Assembly: GCF_021129235.1 (NCBI RefSeq)
Contig: NZ_JAJOMA010000033.1
Coordinates: forward strand, 1-64,000
Length of the DNA: 64,000 nucleotides
DNA from: Kineosporia mesophila
Lineage (GTDB): Bacteria > Actinomycetota > Actinomycetes > Actinomycetales > Kineosporiaceae
Direction: 5' to 3'
Under the pieces are notes generated by a model. The model searched no databases and was not told the DNA's origin. It saw only the letters and a program-made list of their open reading frames with translations. Made by a program: the position numbers and the translations under genes. Shown here one piece after another: positions 43,840 through 52,932 of the stretch; position 1 is the stretch's first letter; each line of letters opens with the position of its first letter.

Positions 43840-46020
43840 TCATCTCGTTCCCGTCGTCGTACCGGAGTTTCCGCTGTAGCTGTATACCGGCTCCGGCTCG
43901 GTCGCGGGAACCGGCGACTCGGCGTTCTCCAGCGCCAGCCGTGGCGTGATCGCGTCCAGCGGCTTCGGGTAGTACCAGTTGGCCCGCCCGATCAGCGTCA
44001 TCAGGGCCGGCATCAGCGTCAGCCGGATCACGAACGCGTCGACCACCACCGAGATGGCCATGCCCAGCCCGATCGCCGACACGATGCGCTGGCCGCTGAA
44101 GGCGAACGAGGCGAACACCGCCAGCATGATCGTGGCCGCCGCGACGATGACGCCCGCGCTCTCGGCCAGGCCGTCGCGCACCGCGGTGCGGTTGTCGCCG
44201 CTGCGGTGGAAGTTCTCGTGCATCGAGCTGACCAGGAACACCTGGTAGTCCATCGAGAGGCCGAAGATCACGCCGGCGATCAGCACCGGCACCAGGTAGA
44301 GGATCGGGGCCCCCTCTCCGACCCCGAGAAGTTCGCTGCCCCAGCCGAACTGGAACACCGCGGTGATCACGCCGAGGCCCACGCAGATCGTGGCCAGGTT
44401 GGTGACGGCGCCCAGCAACGGCACCAGCAGACTGCGGAAGGCCAGCACCAGCAGCAGGAACCCGAGCACGGCGACGAGCACCAGGTAGATCGGCAGTTTG
44501 TCCATGATCGCGTCGGACAGGTCGATGTTCGTCGCGGTTGTCCCGCCGACGTACACGGTGACTCCGCTGTCCGGGATCACGCTGTCGCGCAAGGTGTGCA
44601 CCAGGTCGGAGGTCTCCTCCGTCTGGGCGCTACCGGTCGGGGTCAGTGCCGCCACCGAGATGCCGTCGGCCTGTGAGGTGAGCACGGCCGAGGCGACGTC
44701 CGGCACCGTCGGCAGGGTCTCGACCATGTCGGCGAAGGCCTTGACCGAGGAGGCATCGGGGGTCTTGCCGACCAGGAGCAGCGTGGCGTCGGCACCCTCG
44801 CCGAAACCTTCCGACATCAGCTCGAAGTACTGGCGCGAGGCCGATCCGGACGGGTCGCTGCTGGCGTCGGCGTTGCCCAGCCGCAGGCTCAGGGCGGGCA
44901 CGGCCAGGGTCGCCACGACCACCAGCGCGGCCACGGCGGCCAGGATCGGATGGCGCTGCACGCCGTCCGCCCAGCGGGCGGCCAGTTTCGGCCTGTCTGA
45001 TGGGGGACGCGTGTCCGCGTGGACCTGGGTGCGCTGCCGGCGGGACAGAACCCTGAGCTTGAGCACCCGCAGCAGCGCGGGCAGCAGGGTGTTGGCCGCG
45101 ACCACGGTGGCCAGCACGGTGAAGGCGGCCGCGAAGGCCATGCCGGTGAGGATGCCCACACCGATCACGTACATCCCGACCAGGGCCGCGATCACGGTCA
45201 GGCCGGCGAACACCACGGCCCGCCCGGACGTGTTCAGAGCCTGGGCGATCGCCCCCGGCAAGTCGGAACCGGCCATCAGCGCCTTGCGGTGCCGGTTCAC
45301 GATGAACAGCGCGTAGTCGATACCGACCCCGAGCCCGATCAGCGCGCCCATCGTCAGCGAATTCGCGGACAGGTCGACCACGTGCGACACGGCCATCACA
45401 CCGAGCAGCGAGACCCCGACCCCGGCGACCCCGGTGACGATCGGCAGCACCGCCGCCGCGAACGACCGGAAGAACAGGAGCAGCAGCACCAGCGCCACGA
45501 TCAGCCCGATCGCCTCGGTGCCGCCACTGGCACCCGGCTGCTCCGTGAACGCCTGCCCACCCGCCTCGATCGCGAGCCCACCGGCCCGCGCGCTGTCGAC
45601 AACGTCCACCATCGGCTCGATGTCGGCATCGGCGGCGACCGTGACCGTCGCGAACGCGGTGTTCGCCTCCCGGTTGATCTGGCTCGCCCCCGCCTTCGTG
45701 TAGGGGCTGACCACCTGGAGCACACCCTCGGTGTTCTTCAGGGTGCCGAGCAGGGTGGTGATCTCGGCGCGCGTCGCCCGGCCGGTCACCGAGGTGCCGT
45801 CCGCGGTCTGCCAGACGATCCGGCCGGTCTCCGTGTCCGCGCTCGCCGAGCTACCGAGAAGGCTGTACGCGGTGGCCGATTCGCTGTCGGGCAGCTCGGC
45901 CGAGTCGGTGAAGGCGGTACCGTTCGCCACGACGAGCCCGGCGAGCGCGATCAGCGCGACCAGCCAGCCCCCGATGACGAGGTACCACCTACGGGTGCAC
46001 CAGTTTGCCAGTCTGACCAC
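43840..46020 (-). CDS. MMPL-family RND exporter
   Basis: A 726-residue transporter with the two-fold MMPL layout: helix 1 near residue 12-35, two large outside domains, and two six-helix bundles, each including the characteristic GLGVGIDYALFIVNRHR and FGLSMDYQVFLVSSMHE segments (proton relay aspartates). Lipid or drug export is expected. GTG 46020 is favoured because AAGGAA lies at about 46027-46032, while the longer ORF adds a polar tail unlike the family. It heads an operon with a histidine kinase and response regulator. Confidence 0.93.
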   Translation of the reverse strand: MVRLANWCTRRWYLVIGGWLVALIALAGLVVANGTAFTDSAELPDSESATAYSLLGSSASADTETGRIVWQTADGTSVTGRATRAEITTLLGTLKNTEGVLQVVSPYTKAGASQINREANTAFATVTVAADADIEPMVDVVDSARAGGLAIEAGGQAFTEQPGASGGTEAIGLIVALVLLLLFFRSFAAAVLPIVTGVAGVGVSLLGVMAVSHVVDLSANSLTMGALIGLGVGIDYALFIVNRHRKALMAGSDLPGAIAQALNTSGRAVVFAGLTVIAALVGMYVIGVGILTGMAFAAAFTVLATVVAANTLLPALLRVLKLRVLSRRQRTQVHADTRPPSDRPKLAARWADGVQRHPILAAVAALVVVATLAVPALSLRLGNADASSDPSGSASRQYFELMSEGFGEGADATLLLVGKTPDASSVKAFADMVETLPTVPDVASAVLTSQADGISVAALTPTGSAQTEETSDLVHTLRDSVIPDSGVTVYVGGTTATNIDLSDAIMDKLPIYLVLVAVLGFLLLVLAFRSLLVPLLGAVTNLATICVGLGVITAVFQFGWGSELLGVGEGAPILYLVPVLIAGVIFGLSMDYQVFLVSSMHENFHRSGDNRTAVRDGLAESAGVIVAAATIMLAVFASFAFSGQRIVSAIGLGMAISVVVDAFVIRLTLMPALMTLIGRANWYYPKPLDAITPRLALENAESPVPATEPEPVYSYSGNSGTTTGTR

Positions 46021-46125
46021 GGGAAGTTCCTTCGGCTCAGGGGTGATGGGGGACGACGACGCACTCGCCGTCGTACCCACCACTCTTCCTTCGCCGGGCC
46101 CGCAGGACGTCAGCCCCGCGGGGCG

Positions 46126-46395
46126 TCAGCCGTACCGCGGGCGCGGTACTTCCCGGCCGACGGTGGTCTCGAGCGTCACCGGGATGTTGCCGCAGGTGGC
46201 GTTGGAGTAGGGGCACACTCCGGGCGCGGCCTCGGCCAGCTCGTCGGCCGCGGCCTGGTCGATCGGGCCGATCTCTGGGCGCAGGGTGACATCCAGGGCG
46301 AAACCGGTGTGATCGGCGGTCGGGCCGAGGCATCGGGCACCATCGAGCCGGCCGGGCCGCTCGCTGTCAGCGACGATCTCGACCCCGACCGGGCC
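46126..46395 (-). pseudogene. Truncated OsmC/Ohr-family (organic hydroperoxide resistance) remnant
   Basis: The frame keeps only the C-terminal half of an Ohr-like protein: TGFALDVTLRPEIGPIDQAA, then ELAEAAPGVCPYSNATCGN followed by IPVTLETTV, the characteristic segment with the second redox cysteine (VCPYS). The N-terminal half with the first catalytic cysteine and any start codon is missing, and the upstream end runs into a copy of the dispersed repeat. It cannot encode an active thiol peroxidase. Confidence 0.75.
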
Positions 46396-46438
46396 GGGCC
46401 CGGAGATCGTCGCCCCACCAGGACAGGCCCTCGAACGC

Positions 46439-46470
46439 CGGGGAGGTTTCGCCTGATCACGGAAGGTTCG
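46439..46470 (+). repeat. Solo half-unit of dispersed palindromic repeat
   Basis: CGGGGAGGTTTCGC then CTGATCACGG and AAGGTTCG. It lies between the Ohr remnant and the end of the lactate-oxidase-type gene, and is preceded by TCGAACGC as in the 41268-41277 copy. Confidence 0.7.
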
Positions 46471-46478
46471 TGGGGTGG

Positions 46479-47717
46479 TCAGCTGCGGCGGACGGGGGCC
46501 AGGCGTTCCAGCTGGGTGACGTGATGCGGGGTGAGTTCTTCCAGGGAGTGGGCGCCGAGCAGTTTCATGGTGCGGACGATCTGGTCGGAGAGGATCTCGA
46601 CGGTCTTGTCCACGCCCTGGCGCCCGCCGGCCATCAGGCCGTAGAGGTAGGCGCGGCCGATCAGGGTGAACTTCGCGCCCAGGGCGATCGAGGCGACGAT
46701 GTCGGCGCCGTTCATGATGCCGGTGTCGACCACCACCTCGACGTCCTGGCCCACCTCCCGCACCACGGTGGGCAGCAGGTGGAAGGGGACGGGGGCGCGG
46801 TCGAGCTGGCGGCCGCCGTGGTTGGACAGCACGATCCCGTCGACACCGAGGGAGGCGAGCTTGCGTGCGTCCTCGAGGTTCTGCACGCCCTTGATCGCGA
46901 TCCGGCCGGGCCACATCTCGCGGATGATGCGCAGGTCCTCGTAGCTGATGGTGGGGTCCATCGCGAAGTCCAGCAGCTCACCGACCGTGCCGCCGGTGGC
47001 GGACAGCGAGGCGAACTCCAGCTTGGGCGTGGTCAGGAAGTCGTACCACCACCAGGGCCGTGGGATCGCGTTGAGGATGGTGCCCGCGCCGATCTGCGGC
47101 GGGATGGAGAAACCGTTGCGCTTGTCGCGCAGCCGGGCGCCGGCCACCGGAGTGTCGACGGTGAAGAACAGCGTGTCGAAACCGCTGGCGGCGGCGCGTT
47201 CCACCAGGGCGTAGGAGATCTCCCGCTGCTTCATCACGTAGAGCTGGAACCAGTTACGGCCCAGCGGGTTCGTGGCCTTCACGTCTTCGATCGACGTGGT
47301 CCCCAGCGTGGACAGGCAGAACGGGATGCCCGTGGCCGCGGCGGCCCCGGCCCCGGCGATCTCGCCCTCGGTCTGCATCAGCCGGGTGAAACCGGTCGGC
47401 GCGATACCGAAGGGCAGCGCCGAGGGCCCGCCGAAGACCGTGGTGGAGGTGTCGACCTGGGCGACGTCGCGCAGCACCGAGGGGTGGAACTCGACGTCTT
47501 CGAAGGCCTGCCGGGCGCGCTCGAGCGAGAGCTCACCCTCGGCGGCGCCGTCGGTGTAGTCGAACGCCGCGCGCGGCGTGCGGCGCCTGGCGATGTCGCG
47601 CAGGTCGTAGATCGTCAGCGCCTTGTCGAGACGGCGCTTGCGGCCGTTGAACTCGGGCTTCTTGAACTGCAGCAGCTCGAAGACCTCGGCGGGCCTCGGG
47701 AACTGGCGTTGCACCAC
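46479..47717 (-). CDS. FMN-dependent alpha-hydroxy-acid (L-lactate) dehydrogenase/oxidase
   Basis: A 412-residue FMN enzyme of the LldD/lactate oxidase/glycolate oxidase family. The active-site block [16 protein letters not shown] (catalytic His and Arg) and the FMN-binding stretch [20 protein letters not shown] are intact. The start GTG 47717 follows AAGGAG, which overlaps the stop of the upstream rhamnulokinase gene. As the last gene of the rhamnose operon it would oxidise L-lactate, the product of the aldolase-dehydrogenase fusion, to pyruvate. Whether it passes electrons to quinones or oxygen cannot be seen. Confidence 0.92.
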   Translation of the reverse strand: MVQRQFPRPAEVFELLQFKKPEFNGRKRRLDKALTIYDLRDIARRRTPRAAFDYTDGAAEGELSLERARQAFEDVEFHPSVLRDVAQVDTSTTVFGGPSALPFGIAPTGFTRLMQTEGEIAGAGAAAATGIPFCLSTLGTTSIEDVKATNPLGRNWFQLYVMKQREISYALVERAAASGFDTLFFTVDTPVAGARLRDKRNGFSIPPQIGAGTILNAIPRPWWWYDFLTTPKLEFASLSATGGTVGELLDFAMDPTISYEDLRIIREMWPGRIAIKGVQNLEDARKLASLGVDGIVLSNHGGRQLDRAPVPFHLLPTVVREVGQDVEVVVDTGIMNGADIVASIALGAKFTLIGRAYLYGLMAGGRQGVDKTVEILSDQIVRTMKLLGAHSLEELTPHHVTQLERLAPVRRS

Positions 47718-47727
47718 GATGTGCTCC

Positions 47728-49185
47728 TTACTGGGTGCGGGGCTCGTAACGGTCCGGGGTGAAGGCCCGCGCGACCAGGTCGCGCATCGACGCGAGATCA
47801 CCCTCGACCAGGCCCGCGGTGCGGCCCTGCACGAGGATGTTACCGACGGCGGTGGCCTCGACCGGGCCGGCCAGCACGGGCAGTCCGCCGCGGTCGGCGG
47901 TGGCCTGGCACAGCAACCGGTTCTGGGCGCCGCCACCGACGAAGTGGATCACCTCGACCGGGTGGCCGGCGATCTTCACGGCGGCCAGCACGGTGTCGGC
48001 GAACGCCTGGGCCAGGCTCTCGATGATCGCCCGGGTGAACTCCGCCGGGGTCCGCGGCGCGGGCAGGCCGTGTTCGGTGTACCAGCCCGCGATCCGGGCC
48101 GGTATGTCGCCGGGGGCCATGAACCGCGGGTCGTCGACGTCGAAGATCTCGGCCGGTGGGGGTACCGAAGACGCCTCGGCGAGCAGCTGCTCCAGGGTGC
48201 TGGACCGCTGGCTGCTGTTGGCGGCCCGGTCCCACGAGCGCACCGACTCCGACAGCAGCCACAGGCCCATCACATTGTGCAGGAACCGGATCCGGCCGTC
48301 GACGCCGCCCTCGTTGGTGAAGTTGGCCTCCCGGGCGGCATCGCTGAACACCGGTTCGTCGAGCTCCAGCCCGACCAGACCCCAGGTGCCGCAGGAGATG
48401 TAGGCGAAGTCGCGCCCGGTGTTGGGCACGGCCACGACCGCCGAGGCGGTGTCGTGCGAGCCGACGGTGACGACCGGAAGAGCTCGCCCGACCACGCCCG
48501 CCGCCTCGGGGCCGAGGGAACCGACGTCAGTGCCGGCGTCCACCAGCCGGGGAAGCAGGGACGACGAAAGACCCAGTTCGCGGGCCAGAGCCAGGTCCCA
48601 CCGACCCGTGCGCGGGTCGAGGAGGCCGGTGGTGGACGCGTTGGTGCGCTCGGCCACCACGGCACCGGTGAGCCAGTACGTCAGCAGGTCGGGGATCAGC
48701 AGCATGGTCTCGGCCACGTCCAGGAAACCCTCGCAGGCCAGCTGGAACACGGTGTTGAACGGCAGGTGCTGAAGGCCGTTGCGCCGGTAGAGCTCGGCGG
48801 CGCCGAACCGCTCGTGCACGGTGTCGACCCCGGCCGCGGTGCGGGCGTCCCGGTAGTGGAACGGCACGCCCAGCAGCTCGCCGCCCCGCAGCAGGCCGTA
48901 GTCCACGGCCCAGGAGTCGATGCCGACGCTGACGATCTCGCCGGGAGCCTGCCGCTCGGCCGCCGCGAGCCCGGACAGGATCTGCCGGTAGAGCTCCACG
49001 ACGTTCCAGTGCAGGCCGCCGCCGAAACTCACCGGGTCGTTGGGGAACCGGGCGACGTGACGCATCTGCAGGCCGCCGTCGGCGAACGATCCGAGGATCA
49101 CCCGGCCGCTGGTGGCACCCAGGTCGACGGCGGCCACGGTGGCCGGGCCCTGCGGCAGAGCCCGGCCGGGCGAGGTGCTCGTCAT
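47728..49185 (-). CDS. rhaB: Rhamnulokinase
   Basis: A 485-residue FGGY-family sugar kinase phosphorylating L-rhamnulose with ATP. The N-terminal phosphate-binding motif [16 protein letters not shown] is the rhamnulokinase signature; [13 protein letters not shown] and the ATP-site [19 protein letters not shown] are also present. It overlaps the aldolase fusion upstream by four bases and its stop overlaps the ribosome-binding site of the lactate-oxidase gene. Full family length. Confidence 0.96.
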   Translation of the reverse strand: MTSTSPGRALPQGPATVAAVDLGATSGRVILGSFADGGLQMRHVARFPNDPVSFGGGLHWNVVELYRQILSGLAAAERQAPGEIVSVGIDSWAVDYGLLRGGELLGVPFHYRDARTAAGVDTVHERFGAAELYRRNGLQHLPFNTVFQLACEGFLDVAETMLLIPDLLTYWLTGAVVAERTNASTTGLLDPRTGRWDLALARELGLSSSLLPRLVDAGTDVGSLGPEAAGVVGRALPVVTVGSHDTASAVVAVPNTGRDFAYISCGTWGLVGLELDEPVFSDAAREANFTNEGGVDGRIRFLHNVMGLWLLSESVRSWDRAANSSQRSSTLEQLLAEASSVPPPAEIFDVDDPRFMAPGDIPARIAGWYTEHGLPAPRTPAEFTRAIIESLAQAFADTVLAAVKIAGHPVEVIHFVGGGAQNRLLCQATADRGGLPVLAGPVEATAVGNILVQGRTAGLVEGDLASMRDLVARAFTPDRYEPRTQ

Positions 49186-51218
49186 CGCAGGAAGGCTGCC
49201 GCGACACCGCTGTCGACGGGCACGTGCAGGCCGGTGGTGCGGCTGAGCTCGTCACCGGTCAGCACGAACACCGCGTCGGCGACGTGCTCGGGCAGCACCT
49301 CGCGCTTGAGGATCGTGCGGTCGGCGTAGAACTGGCCCAGATCCTCTTCCTTGACCCCGTACGTGGCGGCGCGGTTGGCGCCCCAGCCGGAGGCGAAGAT
49401 GCCCGAACCGCGCACCACGCCGTCGGGGTTCACGCCGTTCACCCGCACGCCGTAGGCGCCGAGCTCGACCGCCAGCAACCGCACCTGGTGGGCCTGGTCG
49501 GCCTTGGTGGCGGAGTAGGCGATGTTGTTCGGGCCGGCGAAAACGCCGTTTTTGGAGGAGATGTAGATGATGTCGCCGCCCAGGCCCTGCTCGATGAGCG
49601 CCTGGGCCGCGGCCCTGGACACCAGGAACGAGCCCTTGGCCATCACGTCGTGCTGCAGGTCCCAGTCGGCCTCGGTGGTCTCCAGCAGCGGCTTGCTCAG
49701 CGACAGCCCGGCGTTGTTGACCACCAGGTCCAGGCCGCCGAACGCGAGAAGGGCCTCGTTGACGGCATTCTGGACGGCCGTACCGTCAGCCACGTTCGCC
49801 GCCACCCCGATCGCCACGTCGCTGTTCCCGATCTCGGCCGCCGCGGCCCGGGCCTTCTCCAGGTCCAGGTCGGCCACCACGACGCAGGCGCCCTCGGCGG
49901 CCAGGCGCTGGGCGATCGCCTTGCCGATGCCCGAGGCGGCGCCGGTGACGAGGGCGATGCGGCCGGCGTGCGGCTTGGGCTTGGGCATGCGCTGGAGCTT
50001 GGCCTCTTCCAGCGCCCAGTACTCGATGCGGAACTTCTCCGCGTCCGAGATGGGGGAGTACGTCGACAGCGACTCGGCGCCGCGCATCACGTTGATGGCG
50101 TTGACGTAGAACTCACCGGCCACTCGGGCCGTCTGCTTGTTCGCGCCGTAGCTGAACATGCCCACGCCCGGGATCAGCACGATCAGCGGGTCGGCGCCGC
50201 GGATGGCGGGACTGTCCGGCGTGGCGTGCTTCTCGTAGTAGGCGGTGTAGTCCGCCCGGTACTCCTCGTGCAGTTCCTTCAGCCGGGCGATGCTCTCCTC
50301 GACGCTCGCCGCGGCCGGCAGGTCGAGGATCAGCGGCTTGACCTTGGTGCGCAGGAAGTGGTCGGGACAGCTGGTGCCCAGAGCGGCCAGCTCGGGTGCC
50401 CTTTCGCTGGCCAGGAAGTCGAGCACCACGTCGGCGTCGGTGAAGTGACCGACCTGGCGCTTGTCGCGGCTGGCGATACCCCGCACGGTCGCGGCCAGAG
50501 CCGCGGCCTTGGCACGGCGCTCGCCGGCGGGCAGGGCCTCGTAGCCCGCGCGGACCTCACCGAAGGGCTTCCCGGATCCGTTGGCCTCGATGTAGGCGGC
50601 CGCGGTCTCGATGATCCACAGCGAGTTCTTCTCGGACTCCTCGCTGGTGTCGCCCCAGGCCGTGATGCCGTGGCCGCCCAGGATCGTGCCGATGGCCTGC
50701 GGGTTGGCCTTCTTGATCGCGGCGATGTCCAGGCCGAGCTGGAAACCCGGGCGGCGCCAGGGAACCCACACCACCGCCTCGCCGAAGACCTGCTGGGTCA
50801 GCGCCTCGCCGTCGGCGGCGGTCGCGATCGCGATACCGCTGTCGGGGTGCAGGTGGTCGACGTGTGCGGCGTCGACCAGCCCGTGCATGGCGGTGTCGAT
50901 GCTCGGCGCCGCGCCCCCCTTGCCGTGCAGGCAGTAGTCGAACGCGGCGACCATCTCGTCCTCGCGCTCGATGCCCGGGTAGACGTTCACCAGGGCGAGC
51001 ATGCGGTCCAGACGCAGGGCGGCCAGGCCCTTCCCGGTCAGGGTGCCCAGGTCGCCACCCGAGCCCTTGACCCAGACCAGTTCCACGGGCTGCCCGGTGA
51101 CCGGGTCGGTCTCGGTTCCCTTGGCCGAGGTGTTGCCCCCGGCGTAGTTGGTGTTCTTCGGGTCGGCGCCCAGGCGGTTGCTACGGGCGATGAGCGCGGC
51201 GACGGTTTCGTTCGTCAT
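49182..51218 (-). CDS. Bifunctional rhamnulose-1-phosphate aldolase/lactaldehyde dehydrogenase
   Basis: A 678-residue fusion. Residues 1-420 form a class II aldolase/adducin-type aldolase (NYAGGNTSAKGTE near the start; zinc-region DAAHVDHLHPDSG). The C-terminal 250 residues form a short-chain dehydrogenase with the NAD motif ALVTGAASGIGKAIAQRL, NNAGLSLSKPLL and the active-site YSATKADQAH. It cleaves rhamnulose-1-phosphate to DHAP and L-lactaldehyde and oxidises the latter to L-lactate. This is the RhaEW-type fusion known from actinobacteria and Bacillus. It lies between rhaI and rhaB, overlapping rhaB by four bases. Confidence 0.95.
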   Translation of the reverse strand: MTNETVAALIARSNRLGADPKNTNYAGGNTSAKGTETDPVTGQPVELVWVKGSGGDLGTLTGKGLAALRLDRMLALVNVYPGIEREDEMVAAFDYCLHGKGGAAPSIDTAMHGLVDAAHVDHLHPDSGIAIATAADGEALTQQVFGEAVVWVPWRRPGFQLGLDIAAIKKANPQAIGTILGGHGITAWGDTSEESEKNSLWIIETAAAYIEANGSGKPFGEVRAGYEALPAGERRAKAAALAATVRGIASRDKRQVGHFTDADVVLDFLASERAPELAALGTSCPDHFLRTKVKPLILDLPAAASVEESIARLKELHEEYRADYTAYYEKHATPDSPAIRGADPLIVLIPGVGMFSYGANKQTARVAGEFYVNAINVMRGAESLSTYSPISDAEKFRIEYWALEEAKLQRMPKPKPHAGRIALVTGAASGIGKAIAQRLAAEGACVVVADLDLEKARAAAAEIGNSDVAIGVAANVADGTAVQNAVNEALLAFGGLDLVVNNAGLSLSKPLLETTEADWDLQHDVMAKGSFLVSRAAAQALIEQGLGGDIIYISSKNGVFAGPNNIAYSATKADQAHQVRLLAVELGAYGVRVNGVNPDGVVRGSGIFASGWGANRAATYGVKEEDLGQFYADRTILKREVLPEHVADAVFVLTGDELSRTTGLHVPVDSGVAAAFLR

Positions 51219-51263
51219 TGCTTCCTCGTCTTGTCTTGGGGGGTGGTCGGGGGAACAGGGGAT

Positions 51264-52427
51264 TCAGGCGCCCCAGCCGGCCTGGGCCCCGCCCACCCGG
51301 TCGGCCTCGATCTGCTGCTGGTAGCCCGACTCGGCGTAGGCCTTCATCGGGTCGGCCGGAAGCCCCCGCGACTCGCGCCATTGCGCCAGTCCGGGACGCA
51401 CGTCGGTGTAGAAGGCATCCATCAGGATCGCGTTGGCGCCGAGCACGTCGCCGGCCTCCTGCGCGACCTTCAGGGCCCCGGTGTCCACCAGCAGGGCCCG
51501 GGCCGTCATCTCCTGCACGTTCAGCACCGAGCGCATCTGACCGGGGATCTTCTGCTCGATGTTGTGGCACTGGTCGAGCATGAAGGCCACGTCCGGGTTG
51601 GCGTAGCCACCGCCGCGCACCACCTCGAACAGGATGCGGAACAGCTGGAACGGGTCGGCCGCGCCCACGATCAGGTCGTCGTCGGCGTAGAACCGCGAGT
51701 TGAAGTCGAAGCTGCCGAGCTTCCCCAGCCGCAGCAGCTGCATGACGATGAACTCGATGTTCGTGCCCGGGGCGTGGTGACCGGTGTCGAGGCAGACCAC
51801 GGCGCGCTCACCGAGGGCGCTGACCTGCGCGTAGGAGGTGCCCCAGTCCGGCACGTCGGTGTGGTAGAACGCCGGCTCGAAGAACTTGTATTCGAGCACC
51901 AGGCGCTGGTTCTCACCGATGCGCTGGTAGATCGTGGCCAGTGATTCGGCCAGCCGGTCCTGCCGCCCGCGCAGATCGCCCTGGCCCGGGTAGTTGGTGC
52001 CCTCGGCCAGCCAGATCTTCAGGTCGCGGCTGCCGGTGGAGTCCATCACGTCGATGCACTCGAGGTGGTGGTCGATCGCCTTGCGGCGGATCGCGGCGTC
52101 GGTGTGGGTGAGGGCGCCGAGCTTGTAGTCGTCGTCCTGGAAGGTGTTGGAGTTGACCGTGCCCAGCTGCACCCCAAGGTCTTCCGCGTGCTGACGCAGG
52201 GCGTCGAACGACTCGACCCGGTCCCAGGGGATGTGGAGGGCGACGGAGGGGGCCAGCCCGGTGTACCGGTGCACCTGCGCGGCGTCGGCGATCTTCTCGA
52301 AGGGATCGCGCGCGGTGCCGGGCGAGCCGAAGACCTTGAAGCGCGTACCCGAGTTACCGAAGGCCCAGGAGGGAAGCTCGATCGCCTGCTGCGCCAGCTG
52401 GGGGGCGACATCGATGAGTCGAGTCAT
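51264..52427 (-). CDS. rhaI: L-rhamnose isomerase (actinobacterial RhaI type)
   Basis: A 387-residue TIM-barrel isomerase converting L-rhamnose to L-rhamnulose. Metal and substrate residues are in LEYKFFEPAFYHTDVPDWG, VVCLDTGHHAPGTNIEF and GSFDFNSRFYADDDLIVG, matching the L-rhamnose isomerase/xylose isomerase-like family of Actinobacteria and Pseudomonas (unlike E. coli RhaA). ATG 52427 gives the proper N-terminus; longer extensions cross the promoter. As first gene of a four-gene operon it is preceded by a LacI-type operator. No rhamnose permease or mutarotase is in the window. Confidence 0.95.
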   Translation of the reverse strand: MTRLIDVAPQLAQQAIELPSWAFGNSGTRFKVFGSPGTARDPFEKIADAAQVHRYTGLAPSVALHIPWDRVESFDALRQHAEDLGVQLGTVNSNTFQDDDYKLGALTHTDAAIRRKAIDHHLECIDVMDSTGSRDLKIWLAEGTNYPGQGDLRGRQDRLAESLATIYQRIGENQRLVLEYKFFEPAFYHTDVPDWGTSYAQVSALGERAVVCLDTGHHAPGTNIEFIVMQLLRLGKLGSFDFNSRFYADDDLIVGAADPFQLFRILFEVVRGGGYANPDVAFMLDQCHNIEQKIPGQMRSVLNVQEMTARALLVDTGALKVAQEAGDVLGANAILMDAFYTDVRPGLAQWRESRGLPADPMKAYAESGYQQQIEADRVGGAQAGWGA

Positions 52428-52449
52428 GACGGCGTTGTCCGTTCGTCGC

Positions 52450-52461
52450 TGAAACGTTTCA
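52450..52461. promoter_or_regulatory. LacI-type operator O1 of the rhamnose operon
   Basis: TGAAACGTTTCA is a perfect palindrome 23-34 bp before rhaI, of the kind bound by LacI-family repressors. A TACGTT -10-like box lies on the minus strand at 52472-52467, placing the operator over the transcription start. Confidence 0.8.
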
Positions 52462-52879
52462 AGGGAACGTAGCACGGGCGGGGCGGGGGCATCCAGTACG
52501 CGTCGGCGGGAGATTGCGGCCGTCGGTGGGCGGTCACCCGGGTGGGCGCCGAGAGGTTCGTAGGGTGGCGCGAAATGGTGGACGACAACCGGCTCGCGCG
52601 AGCCCGGCGGCATACCGGCCCGGTGCCTGGTGAAACGTCTCAGTAAGGACGGGCGGCCTGATCCGGGCAGAACGGTCGCCCGGTGCGCCTCGCAATGACG
52701 GCCCGACACGAAGATCGCGCCGGGCCTCGAACGTTCACGGATCAGGCGGAGTCCCGCCGGCGGGACGGCCCCCGTTTCGCAACACGCTCGCGTTGCGGAC
52801 AGGACGGGCAGGGTGTGCGGCCCGGTCCTGAGCGGGCTCATCCCCCGGGTCGCACCGGAGCGCCACGGATGAACCAGCG
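52462..52879. other. Long non-coding region upstream of the rhamnose operon
   Basis: About 420 bp with no supportable gene. Short open frames lack starts, Shine-Dalgarno sites and family likeness. It contains the second operator at 52631. Confidence 0.6.
52631..52642. promoter_or_regulatory. Second LacI-type operator O2, imperfect
   Basis: TGAAACGTCTCA, one mismatch from the first operator and 181 bp away centre to centre (about 17 helical turns), a spacing compatible with DNA looping. Confidence 0.6.
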
Positions 52880-52926
52880 GATCGGGGAAGGTTCGTGCGG
52901 CCGCACCGCACGAACCTTCCCCGATC
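52880..52926 (-). terminator. Perfect 21-bp hairpin after the beta-glucosidase
   Basis: Left arm 52880-52900 (GATCGGGGAAGGTTCGTGCGG, 21 bases shown as start GATCGGGGAAGG and end TTCGTGCGG) pairs exactly with 52906-52926; the loop is CCGCA. It lies seven bases beyond the beta-glucosidase stop and is the strongest hairpin I noticed in the window. Confidence 0.85.
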
Positions 52927-52932
52927 TCCGGG

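Noticed and set aside
49224-51944. Plus-strand open frame of about 900 codons opposite the rhamnose genes
   Set aside because: Crosses several real genes on the other strand and has no recognisable domains.
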